A stretch of DNA of 64,000 nucleotides from Nocardia flavorosea (GTDB lineage: Bacteria > Actinomycetota > Actinomycetes > Mycobacteriales > Mycobacteriaceae). Positions 37,091 through 46,000 of the stretch are shown piece by piece (positions within the stretch are counted from its first letter, which is position 1; the number at the start of each line of letters is the position of its first letter). Both the position numbers and the translations under genes were made by a program. The notes under the pieces were generated by a model that saw only the letters and a program-made list of their open reading frames with translations, did no database searches and was not told the origin of the DNA. The DNA lies in assembly GCF_015477805.1 (NCBI RefSeq), contig NZ_JADLQL010000002.1:62001-126000 (forward strand). The letters are read 5' to 3'.

Positions 37091-37543
37091 ATGGCGGAAA
37101 CACCGGCAAAACCGACCCTGGATGAGATCGATCGCCTGCTGATCCGGGAACTGATGGCCGACGGCCGGGCGACACTGTCCAATCTGGCCGAGAAGGCGAG
37201 CCTTTCGGTATCCGCCGTGCAGTCGCGAGTACGCAGGCTCGAGGCGCGCGGTGTGATCCGGGGCTACACGGCCAAAGTGGATCCCGAGGCGCTGGGGCAG
37301 TTGCTGTCGGCATTCGTCGCGATCACTCCTCTCGATCCGTCTCAGCCCGATGACGCACCCGCGCTGCTGCAGCATGTGCCGGGGATCGAGGCCTGCCATT
37401 CGGTGGCCGGCGAAGAGAGCTACATGCTGTTGGTCCGGGTCGCTTCGCCGCGGCACCTGGAGCAACTGCTGCAACAGATCCGGGCGACGGCCAATGTCCG
37501 CACCCGAAGCACCATCATCTTGCAGACATTCTACGAGAAGTAA
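37091..37543 (+). CDS. lrpA: Lrp/AsnC-family regulator
   Basis: 150 residues. The N-terminal HTH is LDEIDRLLIRELMADGRATL, then NLAEKASLSVSAVQSRVRRL. The C-terminal RAM (ligand) domain follows: YTAKVDPEALGQLLSAFVAI and IEACHSVAGEESYMLLVRVA. It sits between pcd (divergent, 113 bases) and lat (85 bases downstream). A TGAACGTTCA palindrome (37037-37046) lies in its own promoter and a stronger dyad before lat. It is probably a lysine- or amino-acid-responsive controller of the module, as for M. tuberculosis LrpA. Confidence 0.94.
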   Translation: MAETPAKPTLDEIDRLLIRELMADGRATLSNLAEKASLSVSAVQSRVRRLEARGVIRGYTAKVDPEALGQLLSAFVAITPLDPSQPDDAPALLQHVPGIEACHSVAGEESYMLLVRVASPRHLEQLLQQIRATANVRTRSTIILQTFYEK

Positions 37544-37552
37544 TTGATAACG

Positions 37553-37571
37553 TAACAAATCCTTCTTGTTA
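37553..37571 (+). promoter_or_regulatory. Lrp-type dyad 1 upstream of lat
   Basis: TAACAA (37553-37558) and TTGTTA (37566-37571) are inverted around seven bases, in an AT-rich patch that is unusual for this genome. The centre is 67 bases before the lat GTG. Confidence 0.6.
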
Positions 37572-37574
37572 TGG

Positions 37575-37601
37575 TTCTGTCAGGAAAATTTCCCGACAGA
37601 A
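37575..37601 (+). promoter_or_regulatory. Lrp-type dyad 2 upstream of lat
   Basis: TTCTGTCAGGAAA, one A, TTTCCCGACAGAA: 13-bp arms with a single mismatch, centre 37588, 41 bases before the lat start and 26 bases from dyad 1. The best candidate operator of LrpA on lat. Confidence 0.7.
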
Positions 37602-37628
37602 CGGAACGGGCTCCCGTACGGTCGGATT

Positions 37629-38981
37629 GTGACCATCGAACTGGAACGATCCGGCGCCGGCGGTGACACCGACCGCATCCCCGCGACCCGCGTCCACGAG
37701 ACGCTGTCGGCGAATATGCTCGCCGACGGATTCGATCTGGTACTCGACCTCCCCGCCTCCTACGGCCGCCACCTGGTGGACGCCCGCGACGGCACCGACT
37801 ACCTCGATATGTTCGGGTTCTTCGCCTCCAGCGCACTCGGGATGAACCATCCGGCACTGGCCGGGGACGCCGCCTTCCGGAACGAACTGACCACGGCCGC
37901 GGTGAACAAGCCGAGCAACTCCGATATCTACACCGTCGAGATGGCCCGGTTCGTGGACACCTTCGTCCGGGTGCTCGGCGATCCCCGGCTACCGCATCTG
38001 TTCTTCATCGACGGCGGCGCGCTCGCGGTGGAGAACGCGCTCAAAACCGCGTTCGACTGGAAGAGCCGGCACAACGAACTACACGGGCGCACAGCACTAC
38101 CCGGCCGGGAAACCGGTGTCCTGCACCTGACCGGCGCATTCCACGGCCGCAGCGGGTACACCCTGTCGCTGACCAATACCGACCCGGTGAAGACCGCACG
38201 CTTCCCGGCCTTCGACTGGCCGCGGATCGAAACCCCGTGGCTCGGCGGAACCGCCGATATCGACCGCGCCGAACAGTCTGCGCTGGACCAGGCCGTACGC
38301 GCCTTCGCGGACCGGCCGAACGGAATCGCCTGTTTCCTGGCCGAACCCATTCAGGGCGAAGGCGGCGACCGGCATATGCGGCCGCAGTTCCTGCAGGCGA
38401 TGCAGCGGTTGTGCCACGCCAACGATGCGCTGTTCGTCCTGGATGAGGTGCAAACCGGCGTCGGCGCCACCGGAACGGCCTGGGCTTACCAGCAATTGGA
38501 CCTACAGCCCGATGTGGTCGCATTCGGGAAGAAGACCCAGGTATGCGGAATCATGGCGGGCGGACGGGTCGACGAAGTGCGCGATAATGTCTTCACCGTC
38601 CCGTCCCGGCTGAACTCCACCTGGGGCGGCAACCTGGCCGATATGGTCCGGGCCCGGCGGATACTCGAAGTCGTCGAACGCGACGGTCTGATCGAACGCG
38701 CCGCGGGACTCGGTGAACACCTGCAGGCGCTGCTGGGTGAACTCGCGCAGCGGCATCCCGCGGTGACCGATCCCCGCGGCCGGGGCCTCCTGTGCGCGAT
38801 AACCCTGCCCGATACCGATTTCCGCGACTCGGTGCTCACCACACTGCGGGAACGGGAACACGTCCTGATGGTCGGCACCGGACCGCGCGGGATCCGCTTC
38901 CGGCCGCCGCTGACCGTGGAACCCGCGGAGTTGGACGCGGCGGTCGCCGCCCTGGACCGGGTACTACAGGATCGAGCCTGA
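37629..38981 (+). CDS. lat: L-lysine 6-aminotransferase
   Basis: 450 residues from GTG 37629, class-III PLP aminotransferase that moves the epsilon-amino group of lysine to 2-oxoglutarate. Signatures: LDMFGFFASSALGMNHPAL, TAAVNKPSNSDIYTVEMARF, AFHGRSGYTLSLTN, FVLDEVQTGVG with the cofactor Asp, AFGKKTQVCG with the PLP Lys, and PSRLNSTWGGNLADMVRARR. Very close in pattern to M. tuberculosis Lat, which is strongly induced in persistence. Two dyads in the 85-base upstream gap suggest LrpA control. Confidence 0.96.
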   Translation: MTIELERSGAGGDTDRIPATRVHETLSANMLADGFDLVLDLPASYGRHLVDARDGTDYLDMFGFFASSALGMNHPALAGDAAFRNELTTAAVNKPSNSDIYTVEMARFVDTFVRVLGDPRLPHLFFIDGGALAVENALKTAFDWKSRHNELHGRTALPGRETGVLHLTGAFHGRSGYTLSLTNTDPVKTARFPAFDWPRIETPWLGGTADIDRAEQSALDQAVRAFADRPNGIACFLAEPIQGEGGDRHMRPQFLQAMQRLCHANDALFVLDEVQTGVGATGTAWAYQQLDLQPDVVAFGKKTQVCGIMAGGRVDEVRDNVFTVPSRLNSTWGGNLADMVRARRILEVVERDGLIERAAGLGEHLQALLGELAQRHPAVTDPRGRGLLCAITLPDTDFRDSVLTTLREREHVLMVGTGPRGIRFRPPLTVEPAELDAAVAALDRVLQDRA

Positions 38982-39018
38982 GCGGTCGCAACGCATGTTC
39001 TTGCCGGAGGCTCGGCGA

Positions 39019-39378
39019 TCAGCCGGCCGAACCGGCGACCGATTCGGGTCGTAGCCCGAGTGCGCCCGCCACGAACCGATGCACCGCCCCCAGCCCGGAC
39101 TCCAGAGCGTTCTCGTGTCCCGGCCTCGACCAGCCGGATACGCGTGCGGCACCACCCGCTTCCGGCGCAACACCGATCTCCGCGACCAATTCCGCCGTGA
39201 CGGGGTCGCACACCGCCCAGGAAAAATACGACTCATCGGCCCACTGTGCACTCCGCCGGACCACGTATTCCGGATCCGTTATCCCTCCGGCCAACAGCGC
39301 GGGCCGATCATCGACCCGTTCGTCGGCCCGCAATGCGCGCAGATACCACGCCCCCGCATTGATCTCGATCGGCTCCAT
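39019..39378 (-). pseudogene. Truncated GNAT-type acetyltransferase
   Basis: 119 residues from ATG 39378. The first 70 residues resemble RimJ/RimL-type acetyltransferases (WYLRALRADERVDDRPALLA, SWAVCDPVTAELVAEIGVAP), but the acetyl-CoA loop R-G-x-G-x-A is replaced by GHENALES, and the protein stops at GALGLRPES, where the last strand and helix should follow. Probably a decaying gene. It converges on lat. Confidence 0.45.
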
Positions 39379-40268
39379 CCGCCCACCCTGACATACCCAC
39401 GCGACACCGCCCGGACGCCCCCGCAAAGCCGGGCACGAACCCCGCCCACAGCGGACGGGACGTATTCGTGCAGCGCGAGTCGTCATGGATCGATTCGCAG
39501 GCACCCGTACATCCTGGATCGGCGGCAGGCCGGTCAGCGCAGCTGTCCGGCGATGCGCCCGTGCCGGGGATCGCTGCGGCCCGGCCCCGCACATACTCGC
39601 CCGCATCCATCTCGATCGCATACACAGACCCGCCTCGGGCTCCGCCGAGGAACCCGCGGCGACACCCGATGCGAAAAGCCGGTCCCGATCTCAGCGGTGC
39701 CCCGCATCGGTATCCATAGCTCAGCGGAACGCGTCGGGAGCACCCCGGCCACCGTGGCCGAACCGGCAACCACCGTGCTGTTCGACGGATCGGTCGATCG
39801 GATACTCGACGAACGCGCCAGGGCCTCAGCCACCGCCGCTCACGGCAGTACGCAGCTCCCATCATCGATAGCTCCTCCGCAAGCGGACGGCTCTCCGACC
39901 TTGCCGTGCCCCGAGACCTCATGTTCACCGCCGGAACCGGCCGCAGTGCTGTGAATAATCCGGCCGCGCCCGTCTGCTCGGGCCGGCCGGGGCCGCGCGA
40001 GATTTCGCGTACCGGTCGAGGCACAGCCGCACTCGCGCGGCCGGCGCCGTCGCACTCGCCGCGGCCGCGCGGAGATCACCGACGCCGGCGGAGCATCCAA
40101 CCGCCGGTGCCCGGCACTGCGCCCCCGGGCGCTCACTCGGTGCGACCGGTCACGCTGTGCCGGGTGGCCGGACACTATTAGGGTCTGAGTACAGTCCGGG
40201 CGCCGCACGGCCCCGGAGCACCGCGCCCGCCGCGACCCGCGGCCGCGACGGTGACAGGAAGGATGGGC
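39379..40268. other. 890-base stretch without a convincing gene
   Basis: Open frames exist on both strands, but all are Arg/Pro/Ser-rich with no recognisable motif, and none has a good ribosome site. Together with the truncated neighbour at 39019 this looks like a decayed region. No repeats stand out. Confidence 0.5.
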
Positions 40269-42110
40269 ATGGCTGGGCAGCGACTGGGCCCCTACCGGCT
40301 CGAACGGCTGCTCGGGCAGGGCGGTATGGGCCAGGTGTGGCTGGCGCACACCGATCCCACGGGTGGGCGGCCGGGGCGGAAGGTCGCACTGAAACTGCTG
40401 CCCGCCGAGCTCGCGGCCGACCCGACCTATCGGAGCAGGTTCGAACGGGAGGCCGAGCTCGCCGCCCGGCTGCGGGACCGGCATCTCGTTTCGATCCACG
40501 CGCACGGTGAGCTGGACGGCCGGCTGTTCATCGAAATGGAGTACGTCGAGGGTGAGGATCTGTCGCGGATCCTGCACCGCGGGCCGCTACCGCCGGAACG
40601 GGCCGTCGATATCGTCGCGCAGACAGCGGCCGCGCTGGATGCCGCGCACCGGGCGGGTTTGGTGCACCGGGATGTGAAACCGTCCAATATCGTCATCCGG
40701 CGAGATGGTCTGGTGTACCTGATCGATTTCGGTATCGCGCACGGTGCCGGCAGTACAGCGCTGACCGCATCGGGTCTGGCGGTGGGCACCTGGGCGTACA
40801 TGGCGCCGGAACGATTCACCGGCAGTACCGATGCCCGGGCGGATATCTATTCGCTGGGCTGTGTGCTGTTCGAATGTCTCGCCGGTATCCGGCCGTTCGG
40901 CGATACCGACCCGGCACGGCAGATGCACGACCATCTCACCACCACTCCGCCCAGTGTGCGGGCACTGGTGCCGGGCATCCCGGACCGGCTGGACGCGGTG
41001 ATCGCCCGCGCGCTGGCCAAGGAACCCGGTGACCGCTTCGCATCGGCCGGGGAGTTCGCCCGGGCCGCGGCGGCGGCCGTGTCGGCTCCACCGAGCCAGA
41101 GCCCGCCGCGTACGCCGGTACCCGCCGAGCATCCCGGCGTCCGCCACTACGAACTCGACGCGAGTCCGGCGGCTACCCGCAGCTATGAACCACCGGACCT
41201 GCCCGCCACCCGCCGGTACGAAACCCCGCCGCCCGCGGACGCCCACCATGACGTACCCGGCCCGAATCCGAGAACTCGCCGCTATGAGCCCGGCGCGAGT
41301 CCGGCGGGCACGCGCCGATCCGAGGCGGCCGCGCCGTCTCCGGGGACCCGCCCCTATACCGGTCTCGCCGGGGCCGGCGCCGCCCACGAGGCGGCCGGCC
41401 CCGGCCATCCACCGACCCGGGCATACACCCGGCTGGAAACCGGGCACGCCCCCGGCAGCGCACCGCGCGGCGGGGAAATGTCGCATGCCGGAGCCCGGCC
41501 GGTCGCGCCGGCTCGCCCGGCGCCCCGCACCCCGGCGCCACCCGCCCGGCGTACGCCGCGGGTCCGTCCGGCGGCCCGGCCCCGGCGACGTAAGAGCCGC
41601 CTGCGCAGGCTGGTGCTGTGGTCGATCGTGCTGGTGGCGATACCGCTGTTCCTGATCGGCGGGTGCATGGCGGCGCTGGTGCAGGGCGTGGGATCGATCG
41701 AGGTCTTCTCCGGCGACGACCGGCCCACCGCAGCCACAGGCACCGCGGTCCGCGACGGCAATTTCGAGTTCGTTGTGCGGAATGTGGAATCCGATGTGCC
41801 CACGATCGGTTTCGACCGCGCCCAGGGCATGTTCGTGGTGGTGAGTTTCACCGTCCGCAATATCGCGGCCGAACCGAAGACCTACACGCCGCTGGGTCAG
41901 GAACTGCACGATACGGCCGGCGGCAAGTTCGGCCCGGACGTGACCGCCACCGCCCAGCGCGCCGCCACCGCCGCCGCCCCGCGCACGCTGCAACCGGGTG
42001 AATCACTGGGTACACACCTGGTGTACGAGGTGCCCGCCGAATCAGTACCGGCGAGTATGACCTTCCGCGATTTCCCGTTCTCCCTCGGCACCTCGGTCGC
42101 GCTGGGCTGA
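40269..42110 (+). CDS. Transmembrane serine/threonine protein kinase
   Basis: 613 residues from ATG 40269 (AGGAAGG 6 bases upstream decides against 40251 and 40263). Kinase domain about 9-270: LLGQGGMGQVW, Lys42, Glu61, HRDVKPSN (133-140), DFG (153-155), GTWAYMAPERF. A Pro/Ala-rich linker of about 170 residues carries repeated T-R-x-Y-E blocks, then one membrane helix (about 447-470: LVLWSIVLVAIPLFLIGGCM) and an extracytoplasmic beta domain (DUF4352-like: MFVVVSFTVRNIAAEPKTYT). A PknB-class receptor kinase; the ligand is unknown. Confidence 0.94.
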   Translation: MAGQRLGPYRLERLLGQGGMGQVWLAHTDPTGGRPGRKVALKLLPAELAADPTYRSRFEREAELAARLRDRHLVSIHAHGELDGRLFIEMEYVEGEDLSRILHRGPLPPERAVDIVAQTAAALDAAHRAGLVHRDVKPSNIVIRRDGLVYLIDFGIAHGAGSTALTASGLAVGTWAYMAPERFTGSTDARADIYSLGCVLFECLAGIRPFGDTDPARQMHDHLTTTPPSVRALVPGIPDRLDAVIARALAKEPGDRFASAGEFARAAAAAVSAPPSQSPPRTPVPAEHPGVRHYELDASPAATRSYEPPDLPATRRYETPPPADAHHDVPGPNPRTRRYEPGASPAGTRRSEAAAPSPGTRPYTGLAGAGAAHEAAGPGHPPTRAYTRLETGHAPGSAPRGGEMSHAGARPVAPARPAPRTPAPPARRTPRVRPAARPRRRKSRLRRLVLWSIVLVAIPLFLIGGCMAALVQGVGSIEVFSGDDRPTAATGTAVRDGNFEFVVRNVESDVPTIGFDRAQGMFVVVSFTVRNIAAEPKTYTPLGQELHDTAGGKFGPDVTATAQRAATAAAPRTLQPGESLGTHLVYEVPAESVPASMTFRDFPFSLGTSVALG

Positions 42111-42129
42111 CACTGCCGGGGTCCGCCGG

Positions 42130-42681
42130 CTACGGCAGTCGCAAGGTCCACGCGTCGCGGTGGTGCAGCCGGGTCCGGCTGCCCGGTGCCACATCGATAC
42201 GCCAGAATGATGCGGTCGCGGCGTCCAGGGCCGGCACCAGCGCGGCCCGGATCACGGCGGGATGGGCTACCGCGATCGTGGTGGCCGCCGGTGCGGCGGC
42301 GAGATCGGCGAGCCGACCGCGGGACCCGTTCGAGCAGGTCCAGCACCGATTCACCGCCGTGCCCCCGGAATCCGGGATCGGTCCGCCAGTGCCGGAACTG
42401 CTCCGGCGCGAGAGCGGCGAGTTCCGCGCCGCGCCACGCACCGGCGTCAAGATCGCGTAACCTGGACAGTGGCGCGGCGTCCAGGCCGAGCAATCGGGCA
42501 GTCTCTCTGGTTCGCCGCTCCGGGCCCACCAGCACCTGTGCGCCCGCCGGTGGCTCGAAACGCCCGGCCCGCCGGTGCCGCCCGCCCTGCCGGGTGAGCG
42601 GTTCGTCGGCCGGGAAACGTGCCGCCTCAGCGCCGCGGTGACACCGTGGGAGATCGACTCGAGTTTGCGAACACCAGGCAC
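42130..42681 (-). pseudogene. Histidine phosphatase gene broken by two frameshifts
   Basis: On the minus strand, homology to CobC/phosphoglycerate-mutase-type phosphatases runs through two frames. The first part (from GTG 42681) has LESISHGVTAALR, the likely R-H-G-type catalytic loop. The reading then shifts by one base near 42628-42634 to RFPADEPL, GPERRTRETARLLGLDAAPL and GGESVLDLLERV. Near 42317-42319 it shifts back to ADLAAAPAATTIAVAHPAVI and ASFWRIDVAPGS. The two shifts compensate. Either a pseudogene or two sequencing errors. Confidence 0.7.
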
Positions 42682-42780
42682 CGTCGCAGCATAGAAACAT
42701 CGAACTGTCACCGGTCGCCGGCTCGGATCCATCGCCGGCTCCCGGCCCGTCGTGCCCCCGCGAGCAGGAGGTGATCGAGG

Positions 42781-43020
42781 ATGACAGATATTCTGATCCG
42801 TGCCGTGCCCGGCGCAGTAGTCGACGAGATAGACCGGCAAGCTCAAGCCCTCGGGATATCCCGGACAGCGTTCCTCCGCCGCCGCCTCGACCGGGAATTC
42901 CGGCCGGTCGGTGGGGTGAGCACCGCCGATCTGGTTCGCCTGGCCGAATTGATCCGCGATTCCGGACCTCCCGAGATCACCGACGAGGATCCCGAACTGG
43001 TCGACGGCAGCCGGCCCTGA
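42781..43020 (+). CDS. VapB-like antitoxin (ribbon-helix-helix), no toxin adjacent
   Basis: 79 residues behind AGGAGG with 9-base spacing. MTDILIRAVPGAVVDEIDRQ plus LGISRTAFLRRRLDREF fits the Arc/MetJ-type VapB family, including the basic second helix. The C-terminal half (TADLVRLAELIRDSGPPEIT) is the usual toxin-binding tail. No PIN-domain toxin follows: lhr starts 53 bases downstream. Probably an orphan antitoxin or a stand-alone repressor. Confidence 0.75.
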   Translation: MTDILIRAVPGAVVDEIDRQAQALGISRTAFLRRRLDREFRPVGGVSTADLVRLAELIRDSGPPEITDEDPELVDGSRP

Positions 43021-43072
43021 ACACGGGGGTGTCCCCCGGTGGCTGTCGGTGGCCGGGTGCAGACTGGAATCC

Positions 43073-46000
43073 ATGATCCAGTTCTCCGCCGCCACCCAGC
43101 AGTGGTTCGACGGTGCGTTCCCCGCGCCCACGGACGCTCAGCTGGGTGCGTGGCGGGCTGTCGCGGCCGGTGAGCACACGCTGGTGATCGCGCCCACCGG
43201 CTCCGGTAAAACCCTGTCGGCGTTCCTGTGGGCCATCGACGAGCTCGCCCGGGCCGACCCGCCGGTGGCCGGCACCTCCGTGCTCTACATCTCCCCGCTG
43301 AAGGCGCTGGCGGTGGATGTGGAACGCAATCTGCGGGCGCCGCTCGTGGGTGTGCGCCAGACGGCGCGGCGGCTCGGGCTGCCGGCACCGGAGATCAGCG
43401 TGGGCGTCCGCTCCGGCGATACTCCGGCGCAGGAGCGGCGGCGGTTACAGCGCACACCCCCGAATATCCTGATCACCACCCCGGAATCGCTGTTCCTGAT
43501 CCTCACCTCGGCGGCCCGGGAGACGCTGCGCGGGGTCCGGACGGTGATCGTCGACGAGGTGCACGCCATCGCCGGGTCCAAACGCGGTTCGCATCTGGCG
43601 CTCTCCCTGGCCCGGCTGGATACGCTCACCGAACGGCCCGCCCAGCGGATCGGGTTGTCGGCGACGGTACGTCCGCCGGAGGAGGTGGGCCGGTTCCTGG
43701 TGGGTCCGGCACCCATCACCATCGTGTCCCCGCCCGCACCGAAGACGTTCGACCTGTCGGTGCGGGTACCGGTCGCGGATATGACCGAACCGGGCGATTC
43801 CGAGCAGCCCGGGTCGCTGTGGCCGCATGTGGACGCATCGATCGTCGACTTGGTTCTCGCCCACCGGTCCTCGATCGTGTTCGCCAACTCCCGGCGCCTG
43901 GCCGAACGCCTCACCGCCCGGTTGAACGAAACCTATGCGGAGCAGCTCGGGGCAGGTCCGGATACCGGGCAGGCTCCGCCCGCTCAGCTCGGTTCCCCCA
44001 CCGAGGTCGCGCATGGCGCCGAACCGCTGCTCGCCCGCGCGCACCACGGGTCGGTGAGCAAGGAGCAGCGGGCCCTGATCGAAGACGATCTGAAAAGCGG
44101 GCGGCTGCGCTGCGTGGTGGCCACCAGCAGCCTCGAACTCGGTATCGATATGGGCGCGGTGGACTTGGTGGTGCAGGTCGAGGCCCCGCCCTCGGTGGCC
44201 AGTGGGTTGCAGCGGATCGGCCGCGCCGGGCATCAGGTAGGCGAGATATCGCGCGGGGTGCTGTTCCCGAAACACCGTACCGATGTGGTGCACTGCGCGG
44301 TGGCCGCCCAGCGGATGCTGGCCGGGCAGATCGAAGAACTGAAGATCCCCGCGCATCCGCTGGATATTCTCGCGCAGCAGACGGTGGCGGCCTGCGCGCT
44401 GGAACCACTGGACGTCGACACCTGGTTCGACACCGTCCGCGGCACCGGAAGCTATGCGGCGCTGCCGCGGTCGTCCTACGAGGCCGTGCTGGACCTGCTG
44501 GCCGGACGCTACCCCTCCGACGAGTTCGCCGAGTTGCGTCCGCGGCTGGTCTGGGACCGCGACGCCGGCACGCTGACCGGCCGTCCCGGCGCCCAGCGAC
44601 TCGCGGTGACCTCCGGTGGCGCCATCCCCGACCGCGGGATGTTCGCGGTCTACATGGTGGGCGAGAAGGCTTCCCGGGTGGGCGAACTCGACGAGGAGAT
44701 GGTCTACGAATCACGGGTCGGCGATGTGTTCGCGCTCGGCGCCACCAGCTGGCGGATCGAAGACATCACCTACGACCGCGTCCTGGTGACCCCCGCCTTC
44801 GGCCATCCCGGCCGGCTGCCGTTCTGGCACGGGGATTCGCTGGGCCGCCCGGCCGAACTGGGCGCCGCGCTGGGCGAATTCGTCCGCAAGGCCGGTTCGG
44901 ATACCGAGTCCGGGGATTTCACCGCGCGCACGGCCGCCGCCGGACTCGACGAGAACGCCGTCGCCAATCTGCGTGCGCTACTGGACGATCAGCGCACCGC
45001 CACCGGCCGGCTCCCCACCGACCGCACCCTGGTGGTGGAACGATTCCGCGACGAACTCGGCGACTGGCGGCTGGTCCTGCACTCCCCCTACGGCATGCCG
45101 GTACACGCGGCGTGGGCGCTGGCCGTCGGCGCCCGGCTGCGCGAACGGTTCGGGGTGGACGCGTCACCCAATGCCTCCGACGACGGAATAGTCGTGCGGC
45201 TGCCCGACACCACCGACGAGCCCCCCGGCGCGGAGCTTTTCGTGTTCGAACCGGACGAGATCGACGAAATCGTCACCGAACAGGTGGGCGGTTCGGCCCT
45301 GTTCGCCTCCCGGTTCCGCGAATGCTCCGCTCGCGCACTGCTGTTGCCCCGGCGCGATCCCGGTAAGCGGGCGCCGCTGTGGCAGCAACGGCAGCGGTCG
45401 GCCCAACTGCTCGATGTGGCCCGGAAATTCCCGGATTTCCCGATCCTGCTGGAGACAGTGCGCGAATGCCTGCGCGACGTCTACGATCTGCCCGCGCTAC
45501 GGGATCTGCTGGGCCGGGTGGCGCGCCGGCAGGTCCGGCTGGTCGAAGTGGAGACCGCCACGCCGTCGCCGTTCGCCAACGCACTGCTGTTCGACTACAT
45601 CGGCCAGTTCATGTACGACGGCGACAGCCCGCTGGCCGAACGCCGTGCCGCCGCGCTGTCTCTGGATTCGAGCCTGCTCGCCGAACTGCTGGGCCGGGTG
45701 GAGCTGCGCGAACTGCTCGACAGCGAGATCATCGCGCAGACCGAGCGCGAACTGCAGCGGCTCACCCCGGAACGCACGGCCCGCGATGCGGAGGGGCTGG
45801 CGGATCTGCTGCGCCTACTGGGCCCGCTCACGGCCGATGAAGCGCGGGCACGCTGCCGGGAAGACCCCGCGGACTGGTTCGCCGAGCTCGCGGGCGCCCG
45901 GCGCGCGTTGGAAGTTACCTATGCGGGCGAGGTCTGGTGGGCCGCGATCGAGGACGCCGCCCGGCTCCGCGACGCGCTGGGGGTTCCGCTGCCGATCGGC

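Noticed and set aside
39308-40024. 238-codon minus-strand frame between lat and the kinase
   Set aside because: Arg/Gly-rich, no domain, no ribosome site; competing frames on both strands are equally open.
43228-45366. 712-codon frame inside lhr, same strand
   Set aside because: Arg/Gly-rich out-of-frame reading of a gene with clear helicase motifs.
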